From Candidatus Thiodiazotropha endoloripes (GTDB lineage Bacteria > Pseudomonadota > Gammaproteobacteria > Chromatiales > Chromatiaceae), in contig LVKA01000023.1 of the NCBI GenBank assembly GCA_001709035.1, positions 186,001 to 250,000 on the forward strand: 64,000 bases of DNA. Direction: 5' to 3'. The position numbers were made by a program, and so were the translations under genes. Positions within the stretch are counted from its first letter, which is position 1. Every line of letters begins with the position of its first letter. Positions 52,609-61,438 of this stretch are shown one piece after another. The notes beneath the pieces were generated by a model, which searched no databases, was not told where the DNA came from, and saw nothing but the letters and a program-made list of their open reading frames with translations.

Positions 52609-55600
52609 ATGCAATATAGAAATCATCTGCTTGGTTTTCTAACACTACTCGGACTGGTCTCTTCATTTGAATCCCACGCGCTGGTGACCGTCTATTGTTG
52701 CGATGCAACAGCCGAGGCTCAGTTCATCCAGGATCTTTCGAATCTTCCATCCATCTCGCCAGACATCACCAAAGAGAGCTTTGAGGGCAGCGCCTGGGAC
52801 GGCACCCGCAGTACCGGTGTTCAGAGTGTCACTTCCCAAGGCATCACCTGGGCGGGGAGCTCCACGGAATCCTCCTTTGTGCGTACCTCCACCAGTGGTG
52901 GCGATGTGCATGAGGGCAGCTATCTGATGTTCCCGGTAGACAACAGAAATGACCATCTGGTACCGGATAAATACACACTGACCGCCAGTGGCACCACGCT
53001 GTATGGTGTGGGCGGTTGGTTCCGCAGTAGCACCGGGGCCAAGATCGGTTTTACCACCAACGGATCGGCTCCGGTCGATTTTACCGGTTCACAGGCCACA
53101 GTCTCGGGCTGGACCTTTCTCGGATTCATCGACGATGCCGGTTTCACCAATGTACTGGTAGAGGCTGTGGATGAGGGGGGAGATGAGGTCAATATCTTCT
53201 TCTCGGATGACTTTACACTGGGTGCCCAGTCAGGCGCATTCCCAGGGCAGAAACTGCAGTTCAGCAGTGCCTCCTACAGTGTGGCTGAGAATGCCGCTAC
53301 GCTTCAGGTCACCGTAGAGCGTACCGGTGGCACCAGTGGTGCGCTCTCCGTTGACTATGCAAGTGATACTGATAGTGAGACTGACACCGCCAGCGCCAAC
53401 CTTGATTACACACCGGTTTCCGGAACCCTCAATTTTGCGGATGGTGAGAGCAGTCAGCAGATCAGCATCGATATTCTGGATGACACCATCTTCGAGGATA
53501 ACGAGATCTTTACGATCAATCTGAGCGGTCTCAACATCGGTGCACAGAACAGCGCCACGGTGACCATCACGGATAACGATGCACCGACGGTTGGAGCGGT
53601 GCAGTTCAGCAGCAGCACCTATACCTTCAGTGAAGGTGACGGCAGCGTTACCATTACCGTCCAGCGGGATGGGGGCAGTTCCGGCAGTGGTTCGGTGGAT
53701 TATGCCATGAGTGACGCAACAGCAACGGCAGGCAGTGATTACACAGCGGCCTCCGGCACACTCTCATTTGTCGATGGGCAGATCAGCAGTAGCGTGACCC
53801 TCGACATCACAGACGATGCCACCGCGGAGGGTACTGAGTCGCTGCTGGTCAGCCTCTCGAATCCGGTCTCGGTCTCTCTGGCTGCCCGGGATGTGGCGGA
53901 AGTCTCGATTACCGACAATGAGCCGGTCTCGAGCTCCGGCAGTCTGCAATTCAGTGGTTCCAGCTACACCGCTTCTGAGGGTGATGTTTCGATCCTGGTG
54001 CCTGTGACCCGTACCAACGGCAGCAGTGGGGCGGTCTCGATAACCTGTTCAACCAGTGATCTTACCGCCACTGCAGGAGCTGACTATACAGCGACCCAGG
54101 CCACGGTTAATTTTGCAGATGGTGAACTCACCAGTAATTGTGTGATACCTGTTCTGGATGACAGCAGTTACGAGGCGGATGAAACCCTGATGGTCACTCT
54201 TACAACGCCCACTGGTGGCGCTGTACTTGGCACACCGGCATCCGCCGTTGTGACCTTGAGCAGTGATGACCCAATACCCGCCATGGGCAGCCTGCAGTTC
54301 AGTCTCTCTGAATATTCATTGAATGAGGATGGAGGCACAGCCACGATCGCCGTCTCCCGCTCAGGCGGCAGCAGCGGTTCTGTTGGGGTCAGCTACGCGA
54401 GCAGTGATTCAACGGCAACCGCCGGTGAGGATTACACGGCCGCTTCCGGCAGCGTGAGTTTTGCCGATGGTGTAACCAGTGGATCCTTCCAGGTGACACT
54501 GCTCGATGACAGTGAATACGAGGGTGATGAGCGTATTACGCTGACCTTGAGCAACCCAACCGGTGGTGCCGTATTGGGCCCGACCGCCCAGGTTGATTTG
54601 GTGATCACTGAAGATGATGCGGCACCGGCAACCGGCTTGCTGGTCTTCAGTGCCAGCGACCTTGGTGCGGATGAGGCTGATGGTCTGATTGAGGTAACGG
54701 TCGAGCGTCAGGGTGGCAGTAGCGGTGCTGCACAGGTCAACTATGCAACCGCAGATGGCACGGCAATTGCCGGCATCGACTATCAGGTTGCCAGTGGTAC
54801 CCTGACGTTTGCGGATGGTGAACTGTCGAAGACATTCGAAATCACCATCATCGATGATGCCTTATTTGAAGGTACCGAAACCATCAACCTGATACTCTCC
54901 GATGCGGTTGGTGCGTCACTGGGTGATACCTCTACGGCAACTTTAAGCGTAACTGATGATGACGTGCCGCCTGCTGCCGGTTCTCTGATCTTTTCCAATT
55001 CGGCCATTACCGCAGCAGAGGATGGTGGCGACGTTACCGTCACCGTTTCACGCAGTGGCGGTTCGACCGGTGCTGTTTCGGTCGATTACAACACCGCTGA
55101 TGGCAGTGCGATTGCCTCCTCTGACTATACCTACACCTCCGGCAGCATCAGTTTTGCCGATGGGGATGCAGCCGATAAGACCTTTACCGTACCACTGCTG
55201 AACGATTCGGCAGTGGAGTCAGATGAGACCATATTGCTACAGATGAGTAACTTTCAGGGTGGGGCGGTAGCCGGTGATCAGAGCAGTGGTCAGATTACCA
55301 TCACCGATGATGATGTACTCAACGCATCCACTGTGATCGGTTTTACCATCACCAGCCTTACTGTGAATGAATCTTCAGTCAACGCGAGCTTTACCATTGA
55401 TCGCAGCGTTGTCCTGACCGGCACCGTCAGTGTCGACCTGAGCGTTGGTACATCGACCGCCATTGCCGGTAGCGATTTCAATGTCACCACAGGCACTCTG
55501 CAGTTTGCCAGTGGCGAGACGCAAAAGACAATCAATGTGGAGATCATTGACAATACGGTTGTTGATGGGGATCGCACGATCACCTTTGTGCTGGGTAATG

Positions 55601-55833
55601 CCTCCGGTACCGCAACCATCGATAGCAACAGTGGCAGCTTCACCCTGACCATCTCCGATGATGACCAGGATGGTGGCAGTGATGGGGATGACAATGGCGG
55701 TGGCGGCGGAGGTGGCGGTTCTGTGGATCTGTTGCTTCTGTTGGGCCTGATGATCATTTTCTTCGGATACCTGCAGCTGCAGTCTGCCCGTCAGACTCGG
55801 GCCTATGCAAAACGTCGTGTTGAAGAGCAGTAA
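52609..55833 (+). CDS. Calx-beta repeat surface protein with GlyGly-CTERM-like C-terminal tail
   Basis: ATG 52609 (AAGGAAAT before it) gives 1074 residues with a signal peptide to about 24. An N-terminal domain of about 200 residues (ESFEGSAWDGTRSTG) precedes seven Calx-beta repeats of about 110 residues. Each has the form FSxxxYxxxE.....VTVxRxGGSSG...DYTxxSGTLxFADGE...DD. The repeats start near residues 212, 330, 445, 562, 680, 795 and 905. The end has a glycine run, a hydrophobic helix VDLLLLLGLMIIFFGYL and a basic tail ARQTRAYAKRR, as in GlyGly-CTERM proteins processed by rhombosortase. Calx-beta domains usually bind calcium. It probably anchors the complex at the cell surface. Confidence 0.85.
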   Translation: MQYRNHLLGFLTLLGLVSSFESHALVTVYCCDATAEAQFIQDLSNLPSISPDITKESFEGSAWDGTRSTGVQSVTSQGITWAGSSTESSFVRTSTSGGDVHEGSYLMFPVDNRNDHLVPDKYTLTASGTTLYGVGGWFRSSTGAKIGFTTNGSAPVDFTGSQATVSGWTFLGFIDDAGFTNVLVEAVDEGGDEVNIFFSDDFTLGAQSGAFPGQKLQFSSASYSVAENAATLQVTVERTGGTSGALSVDYASDTDSETDTASANLDYTPVSGTLNFADGESSQQISIDILDDTIFEDNEIFTINLSGLNIGAQNSATVTITDNDAPTVGAVQFSSSTYTFSEGDGSVTITVQRDGGSSGSGSVDYAMSDATATAGSDYTAASGTLSFVDGQISSSVTLDITDDATAEGTESLLVSLSNPVSVSLAARDVAEVSITDNEPVSSSGSLQFSGSSYTASEGDVSILVPVTRTNGSSGAVSITCSTSDLTATAGADYTATQATVNFADGELTSNCVIPVLDDSSYEADETLMVTLTTPTGGAVLGTPASAVVTLSSDDPIPAMGSLQFSLSEYSLNEDGGTATIAVSRSGGSSGSVGVSYASSDSTATAGEDYTAASGSVSFADGVTSGSFQVTLLDDSEYEGDERITLTLSNPTGGAVLGPTAQVDLVITEDDAAPATGLLVFSASDLGADEADGLIEVTVERQGGSSGAAQVNYATADGTAIAGIDYQVASGTLTFADGELSKTFEITIIDDALFEGTETINLILSDAVGASLGDTSTATLSVTDDDVPPAAGSLIFSNSAITAAEDGGDVTVTVSRSGGSTGAVSVDYNTADGSAIASSDYTYTSGSISFADGDAADKTFTVPLLNDSAVESDETILLQMSNFQGGAVAGDQSSGQITITDDDVLNASTVIGFTITSLTVNESSVNASFTIDRSVVLTGTVSVDLSVGTSTAIAGSDFNVTTGTLQFASGETQKTINVEIIDNTVVDGDRTITFVLGNASGTATIDSNSGSFTLTISDDDQDGGSDGDDNGGGGGGGGSVDLLLLLGLMIIFFGYLQLQSARQTRAYAKRRVEEQ

Positions 55834-55851
55834 CATATAAGGGTTTATACG

Positions 55852-56652
55852 ATGGAAAATAGAGCATGGAAAAACGGTTCGGTTGAAAAGAGTCTCAGTG
55901 GCTTGCTAAAGGCGTCTGTGCTTTCTGTTGCCCTGTTTGTCACAGCAGGAGTCAATGCCGCTGATCTGCCAAACATTGTGAAATCCAACGGTGCTGAAGC
56001 CCTTGGCCCCCAGTTCAAGCTCGATTGTGTCACCAGACCAGGCAAGCCTCAGAGTCTCGGTGATCGTTTTAAGCTGGCCATGAATAAGCACGACCATTCC
56101 CAGCATGGTGGTCATGATGAACACGCCCATCACCGTGCGATGATGGAGAACAAGTCGTACCAGGTGAGTCATGCCGGCTATCAGCTGCCGGATGTTAATC
56201 TGATCTCTCACAAAGGGGAGCAGCAGCAGCTGGCAGATATCCTGAACAATGACAAACCGGTGATGCTGAATTTCATCTTCACGACCTGTACCACCATCTG
56301 TCCGGTTCTTTCGGCCAGTTTTCATCAGGTACAGGAGATCCTCGGTGAGGATGTTGACAGTGTTTCCATGGTATCGATAACCATCGATCCGGACTATGAT
56401 ACGCCTGAACAGTTGATGAAATATTCGAAACGGTTCAAGGCTGGTGAGCAATGGAATTTTTATACCGGTAGCTACAAAGATGTGGTTACCGTAGAGAAGG
56501 CCTTTGATATCTTCCGTGGTTCAAAAATGAATCATGAACCGATTACCCTGATCAGGAATCAAGGTGGACAGCACTGGACGCGTATCAATGGTCTGGCCAG
56601 TGCAGAAGATATTGTTAAGGAGTACAAAAAGATCGTATCGGCTGCAAATTGA
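55852..56652 (+). CDS. SCO1/SenC-type copper chaperone with His-rich insert
   Basis: A 266-residue exported thioredoxin-fold protein with the SCO signature FIFTTCTTICP (C146 and C150) and the third copper ligand H228 in KMNHEPITLI. SCO proteins load copper into cupredoxin sites or reduce their cysteines. Unusually, residues 79-94 hold seven histidines (KHDHSQHGGHDEHAHH), a likely copper-binding arm. It sits 18 bases after the Calx-beta gene and no cytochrome oxidase gene is near, so it probably serves the multicopper proteins of this cluster. Confidence 0.9.
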   Translation: MENRAWKNGSVEKSLSGLLKASVLSVALFVTAGVNAADLPNIVKSNGAEALGPQFKLDCVTRPGKPQSLGDRFKLAMNKHDHSQHGGHDEHAHHRAMMENKSYQVSHAGYQLPDVNLISHKGEQQQLADILNNDKPVMLNFIFTTCTTICPVLSASFHQVQEILGEDVDSVSMVSITIDPDYDTPEQLMKYSKRFKAGEQWNFYTGSYKDVVTVEKAFDIFRGSKMNHEPITLIRNQGGQHWTRINGLASAEDIVKEYKKIVSAAN

Positions 56653-58283
56653 TGCTAAAACTCAACAAAATGATCACGGCGTTTACACTATTCGCCGGCT
56701 TGATCCTATTCTCTACTGCCTCACAAAATGAAGTGGAGGTTGACTCCAAGGCCTACGCAACAGGTAAAGCACTCTACAAAGAGGGCTTTCTGCCGAATGG
56801 CCAACTGGTAAAGGCAACCATCCAGGGCGATATCTCGGTGGAAGGGGATCAATTGATCTGTGAGACCTGTCACCGCAGGAGCGGCCTGGGATCCACCGAA
56901 GGCCAGCAGGTGGTCCCGGCAGTTGCTGGCAGTGTGCTTTTCAAGCCCCTGAAACTTCCCACCAGTAAACCCCCTGAACCACCGGTATATCGTGAAGCCT
57001 ACACCCGTGAGACCTTGATGGCAGCGGTCAGGGATGGTGTGGATGCCAATGGCCAGCCACTGGATCCATTCATGCCAAGATATCAGATCGACGATGAGGC
57101 GCTGGATGGCTTAATGGCCTATGTCAGTACACTCTCCAATACCCCGTCCCCAGGTGTGGACGATAAGACCATCCATTTCGCAACCATTGTCCTATCCTCG
57201 AACAAAGCGGAGGAGAACAAGGCACTGATCGATGTCATGGCGACCTATGTCGAGCAAAAGAATGTTGAAACCAGATATGAGACTAAACGGGCAAAGAATG
57301 CGCCATGGCACAAGGATTGGATGTTCAAGCCCTATCGTAAGTGGCAGATACATGTTTGGGAACTGACAGGTGCCGAAGAGACCTGGCCGGAACAACTCAG
57401 TGCATACTATTCAAAACAGCCGGTATTCGCGCTGGTCAACGGTTTGGTTCCAACTGGCTGGAACCGGGTCAGTGAGTTCTGTGAAGGGCATGCTATACCC
57501 TGTCTATTCCCCACCACACAACAGCCGGTTATCAGTGATGATAACTATTACACCATCTATCTGAACAAGGGTGCGGCGCATGAGTCTGAAGCGGTTGCTT
57601 CCTATATCAGGAAAAACCGTCCCGCCGCCCGAGTCGTACAGATTCATGATCAATCTGACATGCTGAGTTCCATCTCTTCCAACGCGCTCATTGATGATCT
57701 GAACAAGGCTGGAATCAGCGTAGACACGGTCTCTCTGGGGCAACTTGGCGAAAAAGAATCGAGTGCATTTCGAATTGGAAAAGACGATACAGTGGTATTG
57801 TGGCTGGATAGAGGCAAATCAGAACAGCTCTTTAACAGCGGGCAGCTTAACAGTGCAGAGTTGATCATGCTCTCCAGTCAATATTACGGAACAGACACCA
57901 AGCTCATCCCTCAGGATTTGACGGACTCTGTTCTCTTTATACACAGCGCTGAAATGCCCGATAAACTGAACAGGCTGCTGATCCGCTCAACGGGTTGGTT
58001 CAGAGCAAAAAGAATCTATAATAAAGAGACCAGAGAGATTCAAGCCAATGCCTACTTCGCGTTGAAGGTGCTTGGTGATGCGGTAAAGCACATTCGTGGT
58101 TATTTCTATCGTGACTATATGATTGAAAAGATTGAACATATGATTGATGACTTACCTTATACTTCGATCTTTCCCCGCCTCAGTATGGCGCCGGATCAAA
58201 GGTTCGCATCACGGGGCTTCTATGTGGCTAAAACTGACGGCAAAGGAGGAATTGTTAATCTCACTGGTTGGATAGCTCCCTGA
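56652..58283 (+). CDS. Cytochrome c domain fused to a type 1 periplasmic binding-protein fold
   Basis: ATG 56652 overlaps the SCO stop (TGATG). The 543-residue product has a signal peptide, one c-type heme motif CETCH (C70 to H74) in a cytochrome c domain ending near 165, and a second part from about 175 to 520 resembling periplasmic ligand-binding proteins of the LivJ type (TIHFATIVLSSNKAEE, PVFALVNGL, AARVVQIHDQSD, ELIMLSSQYYGTD). Such a fusion could receive electrons at the heme and bind a ligand, or act as a redox sensor. It is followed by the histidine kinase, 46 bases away, which supports a sensory role. Confidence 0.8.
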   Translation: MLKLNKMITAFTLFAGLILFSTASQNEVEVDSKAYATGKALYKEGFLPNGQLVKATIQGDISVEGDQLICETCHRRSGLGSTEGQQVVPAVAGSVLFKPLKLPTSKPPEPPVYREAYTRETLMAAVRDGVDANGQPLDPFMPRYQIDDEALDGLMAYVSTLSNTPSPGVDDKTIHFATIVLSSNKAEENKALIDVMATYVEQKNVETRYETKRAKNAPWHKDWMFKPYRKWQIHVWELTGAEETWPEQLSAYYSKQPVFALVNGLVPTGWNRVSEFCEGHAIPCLFPTTQQPVISDDNYYTIYLNKGAAHESEAVASYIRKNRPAARVVQIHDQSDMLSSISSNALIDDLNKAGISVDTVSLGQLGEKESSAFRIGKDDTVVLWLDRGKSEQLFNSGQLNSAELIMLSSQYYGTDTKLIPQDLTDSVLFIHSAEMPDKLNRLLIRSTGWFRAKRIYNKETREIQANAYFALKVLGDAVKHIRGYFYRDYMIEKIEHMIDDLPYTSIFPRLSMAPDQRFASRGFYVAKTDGKGGIVNLTGWIAP

Positions 58284-58329
58284 TTTCATTCCGCGTTGTG
58301 AATATTTGTAAATAAATGAGATTTGTTGG

Positions 58330-59718
58330 ATGGATAACAATATCAACTACAACGCAACTCAATACAGGGAAGATTATCAGCTGGCCAAACGATTTGGCGT
58401 GATCAGTTTTATCGCCATTATCCTGATTGCCATCGTCATCCTTTTTCTGTTTCGCTATGAAACTGCCCGCATCATCCAGGACTCCACAAAACAGAGTAAT
58501 GAGTCATTGACCATTGCTACAGAGTACACACTGAATGACCATTTTGTGATGTACCTGAATCTGATGAAGCTGAATGAAAAAAAGCCTGGCGATATGCCGT
58601 TGGAGCCGATGCTTGAACGTGCCTTGCAGAGAATGATACGGGATACCAATGTCGACCGTATCAAATTGTATGATCGGTCGGGAAAAGTCGCCTACTCATC
58701 GAGACGGGATGCTTATGATGACGATGATGAGGGTAATGACGGTTTTATCTCTGCACTGTCAGGAACTCCACGTACGGTTTTAAACTATCGGGACAGTTTC
58801 AGTATCTTCAACTCCGATGATCACGATGTGAATCTGGTACAGACCTATGTACCGATTCGTACCAATGAAAACTCTCCGGTGATGGGAGTGATGGAGGTCT
58901 ATTACGACATCAGTGACTATGTCAGTCATGCAATGAGGGCAATCATCATTGTGATGTCTGTGACGATGTTGTTGATGCTGTTTCTCTATACATTCCTGCT
59001 AATGCATATCAAACGCTCCGAACGGATCATAGAAGCGCAAAACCGCATTACCAGAGAGAAAAAAGCGATGCTTGAATTTCTCACCGCAAAAATGATCAAT
59101 GCCCAGGAGGATGAGAAGAAACGCATCGCCTTTGAGTTGCATGAAGATGTGGTACAGACCCTTTCCGGCGTCAAAATGCAACTGGAAAAATACATACTGC
59201 AGTTCGACAAACAGAAAGACGAGGCTGATGCGGAACAGCTTTCAACGGTCATCATACCTACCTTGCAGAATGCTGCGCACAAGATCCGGGCCGTTGCACT
59301 GGATTTGCGTCCGCCGAGCCTGGATGATTTCGGCCTGAAAGCAGCCCTGAATTCGTTGGTTTCCGAGTGTCATACGATTACCACAGGGTTGCAGATTTCG
59401 GTGGATATCTCAGTCAATGAGGAGTTGATATCCCAGGATCAAAAATCGATTCTTTATAGAATGTTCAAGGATACTCTCAAGGCAATCTGTTTCGATGAAA
59501 AAATCGATGGGGAAGTAACAATATCTCTGACCAATATTGATGACCTGCTACAGCTTCAAGCGAAGATATTCAGCAAACAAAATAAGCTCAATTTTAGCGG
59601 GCAGTTACCCGGTTATTTCGTTGCCATGCAGGAGAAAACCATACTCTCGGGTGGTGAGTTTTTCGTCATTGAGCTTTCTGAAGGGTTGCTGGAAGTTAAA
59701 GCGGTCTGGTCCTATTGA
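58330..59718 (+). CDS. Transmembrane histidine kinase with degenerate ATPase domain
   Basis: The 462-residue protein has two membrane helices (about 22-41 and 203-225) enclosing a periplasmic sensor domain of about 160 residues. A HisKA_3-type helix pair follows with H271 in RIAFELHEDVVQTLSG and ALDLRPPSLDDFGLKAAL near 325. The ATPase part is decayed: the N-box reads YRMFKDTLKAICF (no Asn pair) and no DxGxG or GxGL motif follows. It may be a pseudokinase or signal transducer, or need a partner kinase. No response regulator is adjacent; the nearest NarL-type regulator is at 38.5 kb. Confidence 0.8.
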   Translation: MDNNINYNATQYREDYQLAKRFGVISFIAIILIAIVILFLFRYETARIIQDSTKQSNESLTIATEYTLNDHFVMYLNLMKLNEKKPGDMPLEPMLERALQRMIRDTNVDRIKLYDRSGKVAYSSRRDAYDDDDEGNDGFISALSGTPRTVLNYRDSFSIFNSDDHDVNLVQTYVPIRTNENSPVMGVMEVYYDISDYVSHAMRAIIIVMSVTMLLMLFLYTFLLMHIKRSERIIEAQNRITREKKAMLEFLTAKMINAQEDEKKRIAFELHEDVVQTLSGVKMQLEKYILQFDKQKDEADAEQLSTVIIPTLQNAAHKIRAVALDLRPPSLDDFGLKAALNSLVSECHTITTGLQISVDISVNEELISQDQKSILYRMFKDTLKAICFDEKIDGEVTISLTNIDDLLQLQAKIFSKQNKLNFSGQLPGYFVAMQEKTILSGGEFFVIELSEGLLEVKAVWSY

Positions 59719-59761
59719 ATAGCGAACCCTCGACGATCGTCACCGGTCTGATTATCGGATT

Positions 59762-60760
59762 TTAAGGCTTTTCCAGAGTCAAAACTGCCAGCATACCGTT
59801 TCGATAGATTTGAAAGTTAATCGGTTGACCCGGTTCCAAGCGATCTATTTTCTCTCTTATCTTCTGGAAGCTAAGTTGGCCATCCAGGGGTATCTCCGCA
59901 ATGGAAACGATGATATCGCCACCTAGCAACAGCTGCTGGTCGTTGATTTTTACCGGAATGGTGCCTTCGCGTAATTGGAGTCGATCGGTCGCAGAGCCTT
60001 CGGCGATCTTCTGTACCAATACCCCGTAATCCAGCGGATAGTTGATTGCCTTTGCTATATCCGCCGTGATTGGCAAGCCATTCAGGCCACTCCAATAGTT
60101 ATTTCTCTCCAGCATCAACGCTCTGGCAGTATTCGACGTCACCGCAAAGCCTATACCCTGGTGACCCCCGGATGTGGTCTCAATGTAGCTGACGATGCCG
60201 ATCACTTCGCCGTCGAGATTACAAACCGGTCCTCCAGAGTTGCCTTTATTGATGGCCGCATCGGTTTGTAAAAAATCTCCGAGCAGAAACAGCTTTCCCA
60301 GGTCCGGACCCGAGTGTCTAGCGCTGATGTGTCCAGTGGTGAGGGTATGGTGAAGCCCGTATGGCGATCCGATCACAAATACCTCATTGCCGACACTGAC
60401 TTTGTCGGAATCGCCGAGTTTTGCGAAGACCAGGTTGTCCGGGACCTTTTGTAACTTGAGTAGAGCAAGATCGGCAGCAGGTTCCGTGCCTAAGACTTTG
60501 GCAAGCACACGTTGGCCGTCTTTGAATTCAACATGAACGGCATCGCTGGTATGGACAACATGCGCTGCTGTCAGAATATCGCCTTCTTGGCTGATGACGA
60601 CGCCACTGCCCAGGCCTTGCTCGACTTTTTCAGTGACTGGCGATGTGGAGTAGGTATGAAGTACAACCACAGAAGGATCGACTTGGGTAAACTGACGACT
60701 GAAGTCCGTGGCATGACATATTACCGGTAGCAGCAAGGCAAAGAGCAGTAACTGAGACAT
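59762..60760 (-). CDS. HtrA/DegP-like periplasmic serine protease with PDZ domain
   Basis: ATG 60760 opens a 332-residue protein with a signal peptide MSQLLLFALLLPVICHA; a longer in-frame GTG at 60823 would put a polar lead before the signal. The catalytic triad is H67 (LTAAHVVH), D97 (AADLALLKL) and S175 (NKGNSGGPV). A PDZ domain covers about 240-332. It converges with the histidine kinase gene of the copper cluster, 43 bases away. Degradation of misfolded exported proteins is the family role; a link to the cluster is only positional. Confidence 0.9.
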   Translation of the reverse strand: MSQLLLFALLLPVICHATDFSRQFTQVDPSVVVLHTYSTSPVTEKVEQGLGSGVVISQEGDILTAAHVVHTSDAVHVEFKDGQRVLAKVLGTEPAADLALLKLQKVPDNLVFAKLGDSDKVSVGNEVFVIGSPYGLHHTLTTGHISARHSGPDLGKLFLLGDFLQTDAAINKGNSGGPVCNLDGEVIGIVSYIETTSGGHQGIGFAVTSNTARALMLERNNYWSGLNGLPITADIAKAINYPLDYGVLVQKIAEGSATDRLQLREGTIPVKINDQQLLLGGDIIVSIAEIPLDGQLSFQKIREKIDRLEPGQPINFQIYRNGMLAVLTLEKP

Positions 60761-61065
60761 CGTACGATTCAATGGAGTAACCTCGAGTGGTTGGAGATTT
60801 AGCGATCTTTGACAATCTCTCACTTCTGCATTAGCCGGGTTGACGAAAAGTGTCTTAATTCAGTCAATATAGCATCAAATAAAACGCTTCCAAATATGAC
60901 AGGTTGGAATGGGACCCTGTCCAGTATTGGCAACATTCCATCTCGAACTGACGCTGGATATCGATGGAGTCTGGTAATGATATTGATTCGATTTCATGAT
61001 CCGACTAAGCTTAAACGGTAAATCACGACTCCTGAATCAATCACTCACTAAGTTGGAGGGTGGAG
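60761..61065. other. Gap of about 300 bases
   Basis: Divergent promoter region between the protease and the small conserved gene. It is AT-rich, with a short frame at 60809-61021 that lacks a ribosome site and shows no protein-like character. I see no clear hairpin or box. Confidence 0.5.
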
Positions 61066-61320
61066 ATGGCTGCCAGTAGGTTTTTAGTTATTCACTATCT
61101 GGATGGTACAAGCGAGACTTTCACTTTTCCAAAACAGGCGAAAGACCATTACGACCTGATGGGTAAATTGAATGATGCTATGAAGGCAGATCGATTGGTG
61201 ATCGAAGCAGACGGCCATCTGAATATCATTCCATTGAGTGCGATTAAAAGATTACAGTTTTCACCGGCGCCTGAAACCTTGCCTGGCGAAGTCATAAAAC
61301 AGGCAACATTAGATCCCTGA
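61066..61320 (+). CDS. Small soluble protein of unknown function
   Basis: ATG 61066 has GGAGGG five bases upstream. The 84-residue product begins MAASRFLVIHYLDGTSETFTFPKQ and is a compact alpha/beta sequence without signal peptide or membrane segment. The closing IIPLSAIKRLQFSPAPETLPGEVIKQA recalls small conserved proteins that occur beside efflux pumps or regulators. I recognise no function. It ends 118 bases before the RND pump stop on the other strand. Confidence 0.6.
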   Translation: MAASRFLVIHYLDGTSETFTFPKQAKDHYDLMGKLNDAMKADRLVIEADGHLNIIPLSAIKRLQFSPAPETLPGEVIKQATLDP

Positions 61321-61438
61321 GACACACCGGTCCATTACGGCTGCTTTCCCCTGAATGACTTTGTCTATCCAGCTTCCAGAGCTTAAATATTTCACTCCAG
61401 ACGTGGCCTGCGTTTTTGCCAAACAAGTCAGTGGCCGG

